Shown here: piece after piece, positions 1-6,419 of the stretch | How positions within the stretch are numbered: the first letter of the stretch is position 1 | Layout of the letters: each line of letters starts with the position of its first letter | Program-made: the position numbers and the translations under genes | Source: an uncultured Pelagibacteraceae bacterium | GTDB taxonomy: Bacteria > Pseudomonadota > Alphaproteobacteria > Pelagibacterales > Pelagibacteraceae | DNA length: 43,304 nt | Assembly: GCA_902518155.1 (NCBI GenBank) | Contig: CABYFA010000009.1 | Coordinates: 1 to 43,304, forward strand | Direction: 5' to 3' | The notes under the pieces: generated by a model | Seen by the model: only the letters and a program-made list of their open reading frames with translations | Database searches by the model: none | Told to the model about the DNA's origin: nothing

Positions 1-326
1 ATTCTATTAGAAAAATCTTTAGAACCCGAGGATAGAAATTTTTTATCTCTTTCTTGAACTAAAGTTTTAACTACAAGCTCGTCATGAACATTTGCAATAA
101 CAGTTGAAAAGTTTTTTGGTTTTAAACTTTTGTCGACAACTAATAAATCCCCATCATTAATCCCAACATCAACCATAGATTTTCCCTGCACTCGAATGAT
201 GAAAGTGGCAGGAACATTTTTGATTAAATGCATGTTTAGATCGATATCTTCTTCGATATAATCAGTGGCAGGCGATGGAAAACCAGCGCCAGCTTTATGC
301 AGATAATAGGGAATAGTCAGCTTCAT
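1..326 (-). CDS. umuD: UmuD-like SOS peptidase (S24), 3'-truncated by window
   Basis: Reading the minus strand from the ATG at 326 gives an open frame to the window edge, about 108 residues. The N-terminal segment AGAGFPSPATDYIEEDIDL matches the UmuD self-cleavage region (E. coli has CGFPSPAADYVE), so the predicted scissile bond is Ala-Gly near residue 13. Downstream come the Ser loop (GKSMVDVGINDGDLLVVD, catalytic Ser of the Ser/Lys dyad) and the Lys strand (HDELVVKTL). There is no HTH domain in front, so this is UmuD, not LexA. Processed UmuD forms the accessory subunit of translesion polymerase V; umuC would be expected beyond position 1, but cannot be seen. A perfect LexA box sits directly before the start codon. 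Start chosen because the cleavage region lies at the right distance; there is no clear Shine-Dalgarno. Confidence 0.88.
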   Translation of the reverse strand, partial: MKLTIPYYLHKAGAGFPSPATDYIEEDIDLNMHLIKNVPATFIIRVQGKSMVDVGINDGDLLVVDKSLKPKNFSTVIANVHDELVVKTLVQERDKKFLSSGSKDFSNR

Positions 327-341
327 GTTCTTGTTTTGTTC
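327..341 (-). promoter_or_regulatory. LexA (SOS) box before umuD, GTTC-N7-GTTC
   Basis: On the plus strand the sequence is GTTC, seven bases, GTTC. On the umuD sense strand it reads GAACAAAACAAGAAC. This is the exact direct-repeat LexA operator known in Alphaproteobacteria. Its last base is adjacent to the umuD ATG, and it lies just downstream of the predicted -10, so bound LexA would cover the transcription start. The match to the consensus is seen directly; binding is inferred. Confidence 0.85.
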
Positions 342-344
342 TTA

Positions 345-373
345 TTTGTAGCGCAGTTATACAATGCAGTCAA
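345..373 (-). promoter_or_regulatory. Predicted sigma70 promoter of umuD
   Basis: On the minus strand a -35 TTGACT (368-373) is followed by exactly 17 bases and a -10 TACAAA (345-350). Transcription would start about 7 nt further on, inside the LexA box, leaving a leader of only about 10-15 nt before the ATG at 326. No ribosome-binding motif fits in that leader, so translation may be nearly leaderless. Prediction from spacing and hexamers only. Confidence 0.55.
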
Positions 374-490
374 TAGGTTGTATTTTGAGTCCGTAATTGA
401 ATCAAAACTGAATCAAAACGTGAACATCAAAACTATATTTTGTATGCTTGTGGATAACTTCAACCAAGGATAGTTTAACAATTCATCAAT

Positions 491-853
491 ATGAAAAAAT
501 TAATATGTCATTGTGGAGCCGTTGAAGCACAAATTAATTTAGATGGAGATTTAGCTAAAGTAATAAAATGCAATTGTTCTATTTGTAAAAGAAAAGGTGC
601 AATTATGTCGATGGTAAAAAATGAAGATTTTAAAATTACAAAAGGCCAAGATAAACTAAAACTTTATCAATTTCATTCAAAAGTAGCGAAACATTATTTT
701 TGCTCTGAATGCGGAATTTACACGCATCACAATCCAAGGATCAATCCAGCAATGACAGGATTTAATGTTGGCTGTATTGATGAAATAAATACTTTTGATA
801 TGAAAGAAGTTCCAGTAAATGACGGTCAAAATCATCCATTGGATAAAAAATAA
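491..853 (+). CDS. GFA/CENP-V family zinc-binding protein
   Basis: A 120-residue protein with the cysteine pattern of the GFA (glutathione-dependent formaldehyde-activating enzyme-like) fold: C6-H-C8 near the start, C27-N-C29-x2-C32, then C71-x2-C74. These cysteines bind two zinc ions in the family. Length is typical for a single-domain member. In Paracoccus a family member was assigned to speeding up S-hydroxymethylglutathione formation, but most members have no proven substrate, so the chemistry here is open. It is probably cytoplasmic, with no signal peptide. It ends 5 nt before the glycerate-kinase-like gene, so the two are likely co-transcribed. A link to formaldehyde or C1 metabolism would fit the formate dehydrogenase and GcvTHP elsewhere in the window, but that is inference. 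Confidence 0.85.
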   Translation: MKKLICHCGAVEAQINLDGDLAKVIKCNCSICKRKGAIMSMVKNEDFKITKGQDKLKLYQFHSKVAKHYFCSECGIYTHHNPRINPAMTGFNVGCIDEINTFDMKEVPVNDGQNHPLDKK

Positions 854-858
854 TTTTC

Positions 859-1788
859 ATGCAACAATTCAGCTTATGCTTTGGTAAGGTAAAAAAAGAT
901 TGTTTAAAGTTTATTAAATCTCAAGAAACAAAAGCAGATAAATTTAAAAATAAAGAAAGAATGATAAAGTCTTTCTTAATTCCATTATGTTTTTGGATTA
1001 GTAAAAAAGCTGATAAAAAAAGACCTTATTTTGTCGGTTTAGCAGGAGGCCAAGGTACGGGCAAAACCACAATTAGTTCACTCATAAAGATAATTTTAAC
1101 AAAGTACTTTAAATTGAATGTTTTTAGAATTTCTATAGATGATTTTTATAAAACTAGAAAAGAGAGAATAAATTTGTCTAATAAAATTCACCCAATGCTT
1201 TTAACTAGAGGAGTACCAGGAACACATGATATTAATATGATGTTGAGTTTTTTTAGAAAGGTAAAAAGTAGAAAATTTAAAAGGCTGAAATTGCCAACAT
1301 TTAACAAAGCAATAGATGACCGATTTAACAAAAAGAATTGGTATGATTTAAAAGTTAGACCTGATGTAATTATTTTCGAAGGGTGGTGCGTTGGTGCAAA
1401 ATCAGAAAAAAATAATACTTTAAAGAAAAATATCAATTCTCTGGAAAAAGCCAAAGATCAAAGACAAATTTGGAGAAAATACGTGAACCAGCAATTGAAA
1501 TCAAAATACAAAAACTTATATTCCCAGCTTAATTGTTTAATTTATTTAAGAGCGAAAAATTTTAGTTTGCTTCAGAAATGGAGATTGAAACAAGAGAGAA
1601 AACTTTGGGTGAAAAGTAAAGTAAAATCGAATTTAAAAATAATGAGCAGAGGAGATGTCATCAATTTTATGCAGACATATCAAAGAATAACCCAGAACAT
1701 GTTTAGAAATATGCCTAAATATGCATCTATAATTTTCAATCTAAATAGTAACCATCAGATCAAATCTGCAGTATATAAAAGTAAATGA
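859..1788 (+). CDS. D-glycerate 3-kinase-like P-loop kinase
   Basis: A 309-residue kinase of the GLYK/YggC/Tda10 family (P-loop, related to uridine kinase and pantothenate kinase). Walker A is GGQGTGKT at residues 63-70; the Asp pair in ISIDDFY (91-97) and the RGVPGTHD stretch (117-124) are family hallmarks, followed by FEGWCVGAKS. Plant and yeast relatives act on D-glycerate or an unknown small molecule. Glycerate phosphorylation to 3-phosphoglycerate would close a glycolate/serine salvage route. No signal peptide is present. Its stop overlaps the tolC-like start by 4 nt (ATGA), so translation is probably coupled. The ATG at 859 has no Shine-Dalgarno; a later Met at residue 35 lies before the P-loop and cannot be excluded. 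Confidence 0.8.
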   Translation: MQQFSLCFGKVKKDCLKFIKSQETKADKFKNKERMIKSFLIPLCFWISKKADKKRPYFVGLAGGQGTGKTTISSLIKIILTKYFKLNVFRISIDDFYKTRKERINLSNKIHPMLLTRGVPGTHDINMMLSFFRKVKSRKFKRLKLPTFNKAIDDRFNKKNWYDLKVRPDVIIFEGWCVGAKSEKNNTLKKNINSLEKAKDQRQIWRKYVNQQLKSKYKNLYSQLNCLIYLRAKNFSLLQKWRLKQERKLWVKSKVKSNLKIMSRGDVINFMQTYQRITQNMFRNMPKYASIIFNLNSNHQIKSAVYKSK

Positions 1789-3080
1789 ATAAAATAATTT
1801 TAATTTTTCTAGGGACATTGTTTTTATTTTCTGAAGTAAATGCAGAAACCTTTTCTAGTGCTTTATCAAAAGCTTTTAAAAATAACTCAGAACTCAACGC
1901 TGAAAGAGAAAATATTAATGTTTCTGAACAAGATCTTAATATTGCAAAAGGATCTTATTTACCAACAATTACTCTTGAGGGAACTGAAAGCCAAGAAGAA
2001 ACTAATAAGCTTACCAATCAAGGTGGGGGAGACGCATCGATTAGTGATGTGGATCCGTCAACAAGATCAGTTTCACTTACTCAAACTTTAATAGATTTTG
2101 GAAGAGGTGCAGATCTTGCAAAAAATAAGATAGGTGTTGATCTTGCAAAAGCAAAATTATTAAAAAAAGAACAAGACATTTTATATAAAACAACAGAGGC
2201 TTATACGGGACTAATTTCAGCAAATGAAAAGTTAGAAATTAATAGAGCAAACGTTGAGCTCTTAAGTAGACAAGTTGAAACTGATAGAATTAGACTTAGT
2301 AGAGGTCAAATTTCTTTATCAGATGTTTCTCAATCAGAATCCTCTTTAGCAGGCGCTGAGGCACAATTTATTAAAGCACAAAATGACTTATTAACCAGTA
2401 AATTAAATTACGAAAATATTATAGGCAGCATTAATGATGTACAATCATTGGATAAAAGTTCAATTGTTAATTACAAACTTCCAGGAGATCTTAATTCAGC
2501 AATTGAGCTTTCAAAGAAAAATAATCCTGATTTAATAATTGCAAAGTTAGAGTATGAACAATCTATTAAAGATAAATCTATTGCAAAGTCAGATTTAGCA
2601 CCTACTGCAAAATTATCTTTCGAACGATCATATACTGAAGATTTAAATACAACATATGATGAGAGAGAAAAAGATACTATTAAAGCAACTGTTTCTTGGC
2701 CTTTTTTTTCAGGTGGTAAAAATATTGCTAAATATAAAAAAAATCAAAGTTTAGAAAATAGAAAAAGATTGATTTTAGATAGTGCCGTAAAACAAAATCA
2801 AACCGATGTAGCTAGCGCCTGGTCTAATTATCAATCTAATAGAAGTTTACTTAATTCTGTTCAATCTCAAGTTAAAGCAGCTGAAATAGCCAATGAAGGA
2901 ATTACAGCTGAATATAATAGTGGAGCAGGAAGAACAACTTTAGAGGTCATTCAATCCAACTCTTTACTTTTGAATGCTCAAATTTCTTTGGCAGATTCTG
3001 AGAGAAATTACATTTTATCCCAGTTTAATTTGTTAAAGTCCTTAGGGTTGCTAAACAGCGATTATCTAAAAATAAGATAA
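1785..3080 (+). CDS. tolC: TolC family outer membrane efflux/secretion protein
   Basis: A 431-residue protein with an N-terminal signal peptide (hydrophobic stretch, cleavage likely after VNA near residue 20) and the two-fold repeated outer-membrane-factor architecture. The first half has the SLTQTLIDFGRG motif and long heptad-rich helices; the second half repeats this with SWPFFSGGKN. These are the beta-strand entries between coiled-coil helices typical of TolC. It would trimerise into an outer membrane channel and tunnel for type I secretion or RND/MFS efflux. No partner adaptor or pump gene is in the window, so cargo is unknown. The start overlaps the preceding kinase stop by 4 nt. Confidence 0.9.
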   Translation: MNKIILIFLGTLFLFSEVNAETFSSALSKAFKNNSELNAERENINVSEQDLNIAKGSYLPTITLEGTESQEETNKLTNQGGGDASISDVDPSTRSVSLTQTLIDFGRGADLAKNKIGVDLAKAKLLKKEQDILYKTTEAYTGLISANEKLEINRANVELLSRQVETDRIRLSRGQISLSDVSQSESSLAGAEAQFIKAQNDLLTSKLNYENIIGSINDVQSLDKSSIVNYKLPGDLNSAIELSKKNNPDLIIAKLEYEQSIKDKSIAKSDLAPTAKLSFERSYTEDLNTTYDEREKDTIKATVSWPFFSGGKNIAKYKKNQSLENRKRLILDSAVKQNQTDVASAWSNYQSNRSLLNSVQSQVKAAEIANEGITAEYNSGAGRTTLEVIQSNSLLLNAQISLADSERNYILSQFNLLKSLGLLNSDYLKIR

Positions 3081-3122
3081 TTATTGATTTTTTTGAGGAA
3101 GAATAAAATATCTTGCTAATGA

Positions 3123-3137
3123 GAACAAAATGTGTAC
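3123..3137 (+). promoter_or_regulatory. Candidate degenerate LexA box upstream of recA
   Basis: The sequence GAACAAAATGTGTAC is GAAC, seven bases, GTAC: one mismatch from the alphaproteobacterial GAAC-N7-GAAC operator. It shares the first eight bases (GAACAAAA) with the perfect box at umuD read in the same orientation to its gene. It lies 49 nt before the recA ATG. The match is partial, so the call is inference supported by gene identity. Confidence 0.5.
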
Positions 3138-3186
3138 ATTTATTTTATGATTCGAGTGTTAAAAAAAGCAAGAAAAGAGGCAAAAA

Positions 3187-4335
3187 ATGACAAAAAATAA
3201 CTTAAAAGTAGTTAAATCTACAAAAGATCAAGAATTGGATATTAAAGAAAAAAACAAAGCATTAGATGCTGCGATTAGCCAGATAACTGACAATTTTGGA
3301 AAAGGTTCAGTTATGAAGCTGGGCGAAAAAAGAGCGATGGATATCGAGTCGATATCTACAGGTTCTTTAAGTTTAGATTTAGCTTTAGGAATAGGTGGTT
3401 TACCTAAAGGAAGAATTATTGAAGTTTATGGACCAGAGAGTTCTGGAAAAACAACATTGGCATTACAAGTAGTTGCTGAAGCTCAAAAGGCGGGTGGAAT
3501 TTGTGCATTCGTTGATGCGGAGCATGCTTTAGATCCAGTCTATGCGAAAAAATTAGGAGTGAATACTGAAGAGCTTTTAATTTCTCAACCAGATGCAGGT
3601 GAGCAAGCTTTAGAAATCGCTGATACGCTAGTAAAATCAGGCTCTATCTCAGTTATCGTAATCGACTCTGTTGCAGCTTTAACTCCAAAAGCTGAAATTG
3701 AAGGTGAGATGGGTGATCATCATGTTGGTCTTCAATCAAGATTAATGAGTCAAGCTTTAAGAAAATTAACTGGTTCAATTTCAAATACAAACACAATGAT
3801 GATTTTCATTAACCAAATTAGAATGAAAATTGGAGTTATGTTTGGAAGTCCAGAAACAACATCAGGTGGAAATGCGTTGAAGTTTTATTCATCTGTAAGA
3901 ATGGATATTAGAAGAATTGGTGCTATCAAAGATAAAGATGAAATTATCGGAAACACTACAAGAGTAAAAGTAGTTAAGAATAAAGTTGCACCACCATTTA
4001 AAGTTGTTGAGTTTGACTTAATGTATGGCAAAGGAATTAGCAAAATGGGTGAGTTAGTTGACCTAGGTGCTAAAGCTGACATTATTGAAAAATCAGGAGC
4101 ATGGTATGCTTATAAAGGTGAAAAAATAGGTCAAGGTAGAGAAAATGCAAAAACTTATCTTGCTCAAAATCCTAAAGTTGCTGCAGAAATAGAAATGGCA
4201 ATTAGAGAAAAAGCAGGTGTGATTTCAAAGAAAATTGAAGGAAATCCATTAAGTCCTGAAAAAATTGAAAAAGAGAAGAAAGTAGCTGAAAAAGAAGAGG
4301 CTGCAAAAGAAGCTACTCCTTCTAAAAAGAACTAA
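3187..4335 (+). CDS. recA: Recombinase RecA
   Basis: A 382-residue RecA, slightly longer than E. coli RecA through an extended Lys/Glu-rich tail. Walker A GPESSGKT is at residues 82-89, followed by the Walker B strand [11 protein letters not shown], the L1/L2 region ([44 protein letters not shown]) and a standard C-terminal lobe. It forms filaments on ssDNA, catalyses strand exchange and triggers LexA/UmuD self-cleavage, which ties it to the umuD gene at the window start. The start at 3187 is preceded by AGAGG, one of the few visible Shine-Dalgarno motifs here. A strong hairpin follows the stop. The acidic/basic tail after residue 345 is poorly conserved and may modulate DNA entry, as in other RecAs. 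Confidence 0.98.
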   Translation: MTKNNLKVVKSTKDQELDIKEKNKALDAAISQITDNFGKGSVMKLGEKRAMDIESISTGSLSLDLALGIGGLPKGRIIEVYGPESSGKTTLALQVVAEAQKAGGICAFVDAEHALDPVYAKKLGVNTEELLISQPDAGEQALEIADTLVKSGSISVIVIDSVAALTPKAEIEGEMGDHHVGLQSRLMSQALRKLTGSISNTNTMMIFINQIRMKIGVMFGSPETTSGGNALKFYSSVRMDIRRIGAIKDKDEIIGNTTRVKVVKNKVAPPFKVVEFDLMYGKGISKMGELVDLGAKADIIEKSGAWYAYKGEKIGQGRENAKTYLAQNPKVAAEIEMAIREKAGVISKKIEGNPLSPEKIEKEKKVAEKEEAAKEATPSKKN

Positions 4336-4360
4336 AATTAAAGGTCATCTTTAAATTATA

Positions 4361-4385
4361 AAAGGCGCTTGTTATAAGCGCCTTT
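4361..4385 (+). terminator. Hairpin after recA (terminator)
   Basis: A perfect 10-bp stem, AAAGGCGCTT / AAGCGCCTTT, with a GTTAT loop begins 25 nt after the recA stop. It is followed by C-rich then T-containing sequence rather than a long T run, so termination may be partial. Its right arm is repeated at 6278-6287 in front of alaS, which helps define the duplication described there. Confidence 0.75.
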
Positions 4386-4518
4386 CCCCCCTTTATCCCT
4401 AACTAGACATAGAGCAAAAAAGCTGTATTTTAAAGTATGGTGAATAGATCATTAAATAAAATAAGAAATAAATTATTAAAATATTTTGAAAAGAATGATC
4501 ATAAAATCGTACAATCAA
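4376..4518 (+). repeat. Left copy of alaS upstream/5' direct repeat
   Basis: This 143-nt stretch, from the recA terminator right arm through the intergenic DNA into an alaS-like start, is repeated at 6278-6419. Shared blocks include AAGCGCCTTT, AAAAAGCTGTATTTTAAA and a 29-nt identical run at 4476-4504. The copies have diverged by scattered substitutions. Together they flank the reversed TPR-oxygenase gene. Confidence 0.85.
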
Positions 4519-4523
4519 GATAA
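4437..4523 (+). pseudogene. Relic of the 5' end of alaS (28 codons)
   Basis: An ATG at 4437 opens a 28-codon frame ending in TAA at 4521. Nineteen of the 28 residues equal the N terminus of the full AlaS encoded at 6339, including the run [12 protein letters not shown]. Then similarity stops abruptly. It is therefore the left-over start of an alaS gene, sitting where alaS would be expected right after recA. The surrounding upstream DNA is duplicated too. No function is expected from such a short peptide, though it still has an intact start and stop. The divergence shows the event is not recent, or that the two copies come from different strains. Confidence 0.85.
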
Positions 4524-4550
4524 GTTAAAAAAAAATTCAATGCTAACTTA
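4521..4550 (+). terminator. Weak hairpin with T tract after the alaS relic
   Basis: TAAGTTA (4521-4527) and TAACTTA (4544-4550) can pair over a 16-nt loop, followed by a run of seven T. The relic stop codon forms the first bases of the stem. An A tract inside the loop and the T tract make it possibly bidirectional, so it may also serve the convergent TPR-oxygenase gene. All-AT stem, so weak. Confidence 0.35.
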
Positions 4551-4621
4551 TTTTTTCAGTTTTGTAGATATAATTTTGCTTATGAGTTTTGAATTTTTTT
4601 CTTTTAATTAAGTTTTGAAAT

Positions 4622-6130
4622 TTAGTGTTTGGCTGTATCTGGTATTAAGTCAAATGATACAATAATTCTATCTGTATCTGTCGTAAATGGAATAGTTCTA
4701 TGAAAGAGCGATGAAGGGAAAAAAACTATATCTCCCACTTCAGGTTGAAATATAAAGTAAGGAGATTTTTTGTGTTGATAATATTGGCCATTCAAACTGA
4801 ATTCAATCGCACCTTCATTTTTTTCGAGAGCTGGAACCACTTTCAAATAAATTACCCCACTTAACCACCCAGTTGGATGAATATGTGCAGTATTGTATCC
4901 TTGTTTTTTTAAAACAACATGCCATCCATTAAGAAAAATTTCAGATGGCCATTTTTTAATAAAAGAGCATGTCTCTTTTTGAAATTTTAAATAATAAGCA
5001 TTTATTTCATCACAAATAATCCCTTTAAGTTTTGCTAATTTTACCGAACAATTCTCAAATAAATTAAATTTTTTATCTGTTACAAATCCTTTACGAGCAG
5101 TTCTTCCATGTGGTTCCCAAATAGTTTTTATATTATTAAGCTCACCTATTACTTCTGTTATAAACTCAGTAGAATTTTCAATGTGAGAGGAGATATTAGA
5201 AACATGTATAAAGTCCATCGGATTAGGACAAAAATTGTATGCGGTAGGTTTTTTTTCTGACTCAGCAACAAATGCAGCAAAAGCAGCAATATCTAAATTT
5301 TCACTATCAATATTAGATTGGGTTTCAATTCTTTTATAAATCTCATCTGTTCGTCCCAAAGCATACAGAGTTATTAAGTCAAATGCTCTATTACCTTTGT
5401 AATTAATTAAGTCGGCATCTTTTAATGCAATTTCGTATCGTTTTTGCCTAAATAATATCATCCATCTGTTCTGCAATGCATCAGTAAAATCAGGCTTAAG
5501 CGCAAGTGCATGATTATAGCTTATCTCAGCCTCGTCCAATCTTTCTTCTTCTTGCAGTAACACACCTAAATTGTAGTGGGCTTCGGCATAATCTGGTTTT
5601 AGTTTTATCGCTTGTGCATAGCTTGCTTCAGCCTCTTTTATTCTTCCTTGTTCTTTTAGTAGTATACCCAAATTGTTGTGGGCTTTAGCATAGTCAGGTT
5701 TTAATGTTATCACTTTTTTATAACATTTTTCGGCCCCATCTAATTTGTCCTGCTGTTTCAGCGTGTTACCCAAATTGTTGTGGGCTTCGGCATAGTCTGG
5801 TTTTAGCTCAATCGCTTTTCTATGACTTTTTTCAGCTTCGTATAATTTTCCCTGTTCTTGCAGTAGGACACCTAAATTATTGTGTGCTTCGGCATCCTGT
5901 GGGTCTAACTGCACAGATTTTTTACTGACAATTAAAGATTCATTTATCCTCCCATTTCGTTTGAGCAAAACGGCGAGCACTTTCCAAGCAAATTGATGTT
6001 TAGGAAATTCTTGAGTGATAGATAATGATAGTTTTTCAGCATCAACATACCGTCCAGCTTGATAGTACTTTATTAGATTATTCAATTGCTGTTGAGGTGG
6101 TTTTAAAAAATCTTCATGGATTTTTTTCAT
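4622..6130 (-). CDS. TPR protein with C-terminal 2OG-Fe(II) oxygenase domain
   Basis: About 502 residues. The N-terminal half holds at least five near-identical 34-residue tetratricopeptide repeats (consensus AEAHNNLGVLLQEQGKLYEA, then KPDY). The C-terminal third (about residues 300-500) looks like the putative 2OG-Fe(II) oxygenase family: HIHPTGWLSGVIYL (H416, H418), a GDIVFFPSSLFHRTIPF strand (H477) and a distal Arg in DRIIVSFDL for 2-oxoglutarate. Such TPR-hydroxylase proteins are common in marine bacteria; their substrates, probably proteins or glycans, are unknown. It is reversed between recA and alaS and flanked by a direct repeat carrying an alaS relic, so it is probably acquired cargo. 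The frame extends 6 nt upstream to a TTG at 6136, but the ATG at 6130 is preferred. No signal peptide. Confidence 0.85.
   Translation of the reverse strand: MKKIHEDFLKPPQQQLNNLIKYYQAGRYVDAEKLSLSITQEFPKHQFAWKVLAVLLKRNGRINESLIVSKKSVQLDPQDAEAHNNLGVLLQEQGKLYEAEKSHRKAIELKPDYAEAHNNLGNTLKQQDKLDGAEKCYKKVITLKPDYAKAHNNLGILLKEQGRIKEAEASYAQAIKLKPDYAEAHYNLGVLLQEEERLDEAEISYNHALALKPDFTDALQNRWMILFRQKRYEIALKDADLINYKGNRAFDLITLYALGRTDEIYKRIETQSNIDSENLDIAAFAAFVAESEKKPTAYNFCPNPMDFIHVSNISSHIENSTEFITEVIGELNNIKTIWEPHGRTARKGFVTDKKFNLFENCSVKLAKLKGIICDEINAYYLKFQKETCSFIKKWPSEIFLNGWHVVLKKQGYNTAHIHPTGWLSGVIYLKVVPALEKNEGAIEFSLNGQYYQHKKSPYFIFQPEVGDIVFFPSSLFHRTIPFTTDTDRIIVSFDLIPDTAKH
5500..5905 (-). repeat. 102-bp tandem repeats encoding TPR motifs
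   Basis: The block AAATTGTTGTGGGCT or close variants begins at 5568, 5670, 5772 and 5874, an exact 102-nt period that equals 34 codons. Each unit encodes one TPR. Similarity at the DNA level shows recent repeat expansion or homogenisation, and the copy number may vary between strains. Confidence 0.85.
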
Positions 6131-6250
6131 GAACAAAATTATATCAAGCCTCTAATCAGCTGTCTAGGTAATGGAAATAGTTATTTGATTTATCTGATTA
6201 ATCTTTTCTTAATTTTAAATTGTATACTTAACTGGTTTGAGCTAATGCTA

Positions 6251-6267
6251 TGTATGTTAAACATACA
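6251..6267. promoter_or_regulatory. Palindrome between TPR-oxygenase gene and alaS
   Basis: TGTATGT-TAA-ACATACA is a perfect 7-bp inverted repeat. It lies 11 nt left of the right-hand alaS direct repeat, about 120 nt before the start of the TPR-oxygenase gene and 70 nt before alaS. It could be an operator for either divergent gene or a mark of the insertion junction. No known regulator is assigned. Confidence 0.3.
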
Positions 6268-6277
6268 CGCCTAATTT

Positions 6278-6419
6278 AAGCGCCTTTTTCCCTTGACTGT
6301 TATGTAGACATAAAATTAAAAAGCTGTATTTTAAAAATATGGCTCAGAAATCATTAAATGAGATAAGAAGTAGGTTCTTAAAATATTTTGAAAAGAATGA
6401 TCATAAGATTGTTGAGTCT
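6278..6419 (+). repeat. Right copy of alaS upstream/5' direct repeat
   Basis: The counterpart of 4376-4518. It starts with AAGCGCCTTT but lacks the left arm of the recA hairpin, and runs into the first 27 codons of the intact alaS. The shared 18-nt block AAAAAGCTGTATTTTAAA directly before both ATGs may be the conserved alaS leader. Confidence 0.85.

Noticed and set aside
1..326. The partial gene as LexA
   Set aside because: No HTH domain precedes the cleavage region, and the GFPSPA-type start is specific to UmuD.
401..433. Three ATCAAAAC copies between umuD and the GFA gene
   Set aside because: Spacing is 11 and 14 nt, not regular, and short A-rich words are common in this DNA. No regulator is suggested.
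5506..5928. Plus-strand frames with Cys/Leu-rich repeats inside the TPR gene
   Set aside because: They are antisense shadows created by the 102-bp TPR repeats.
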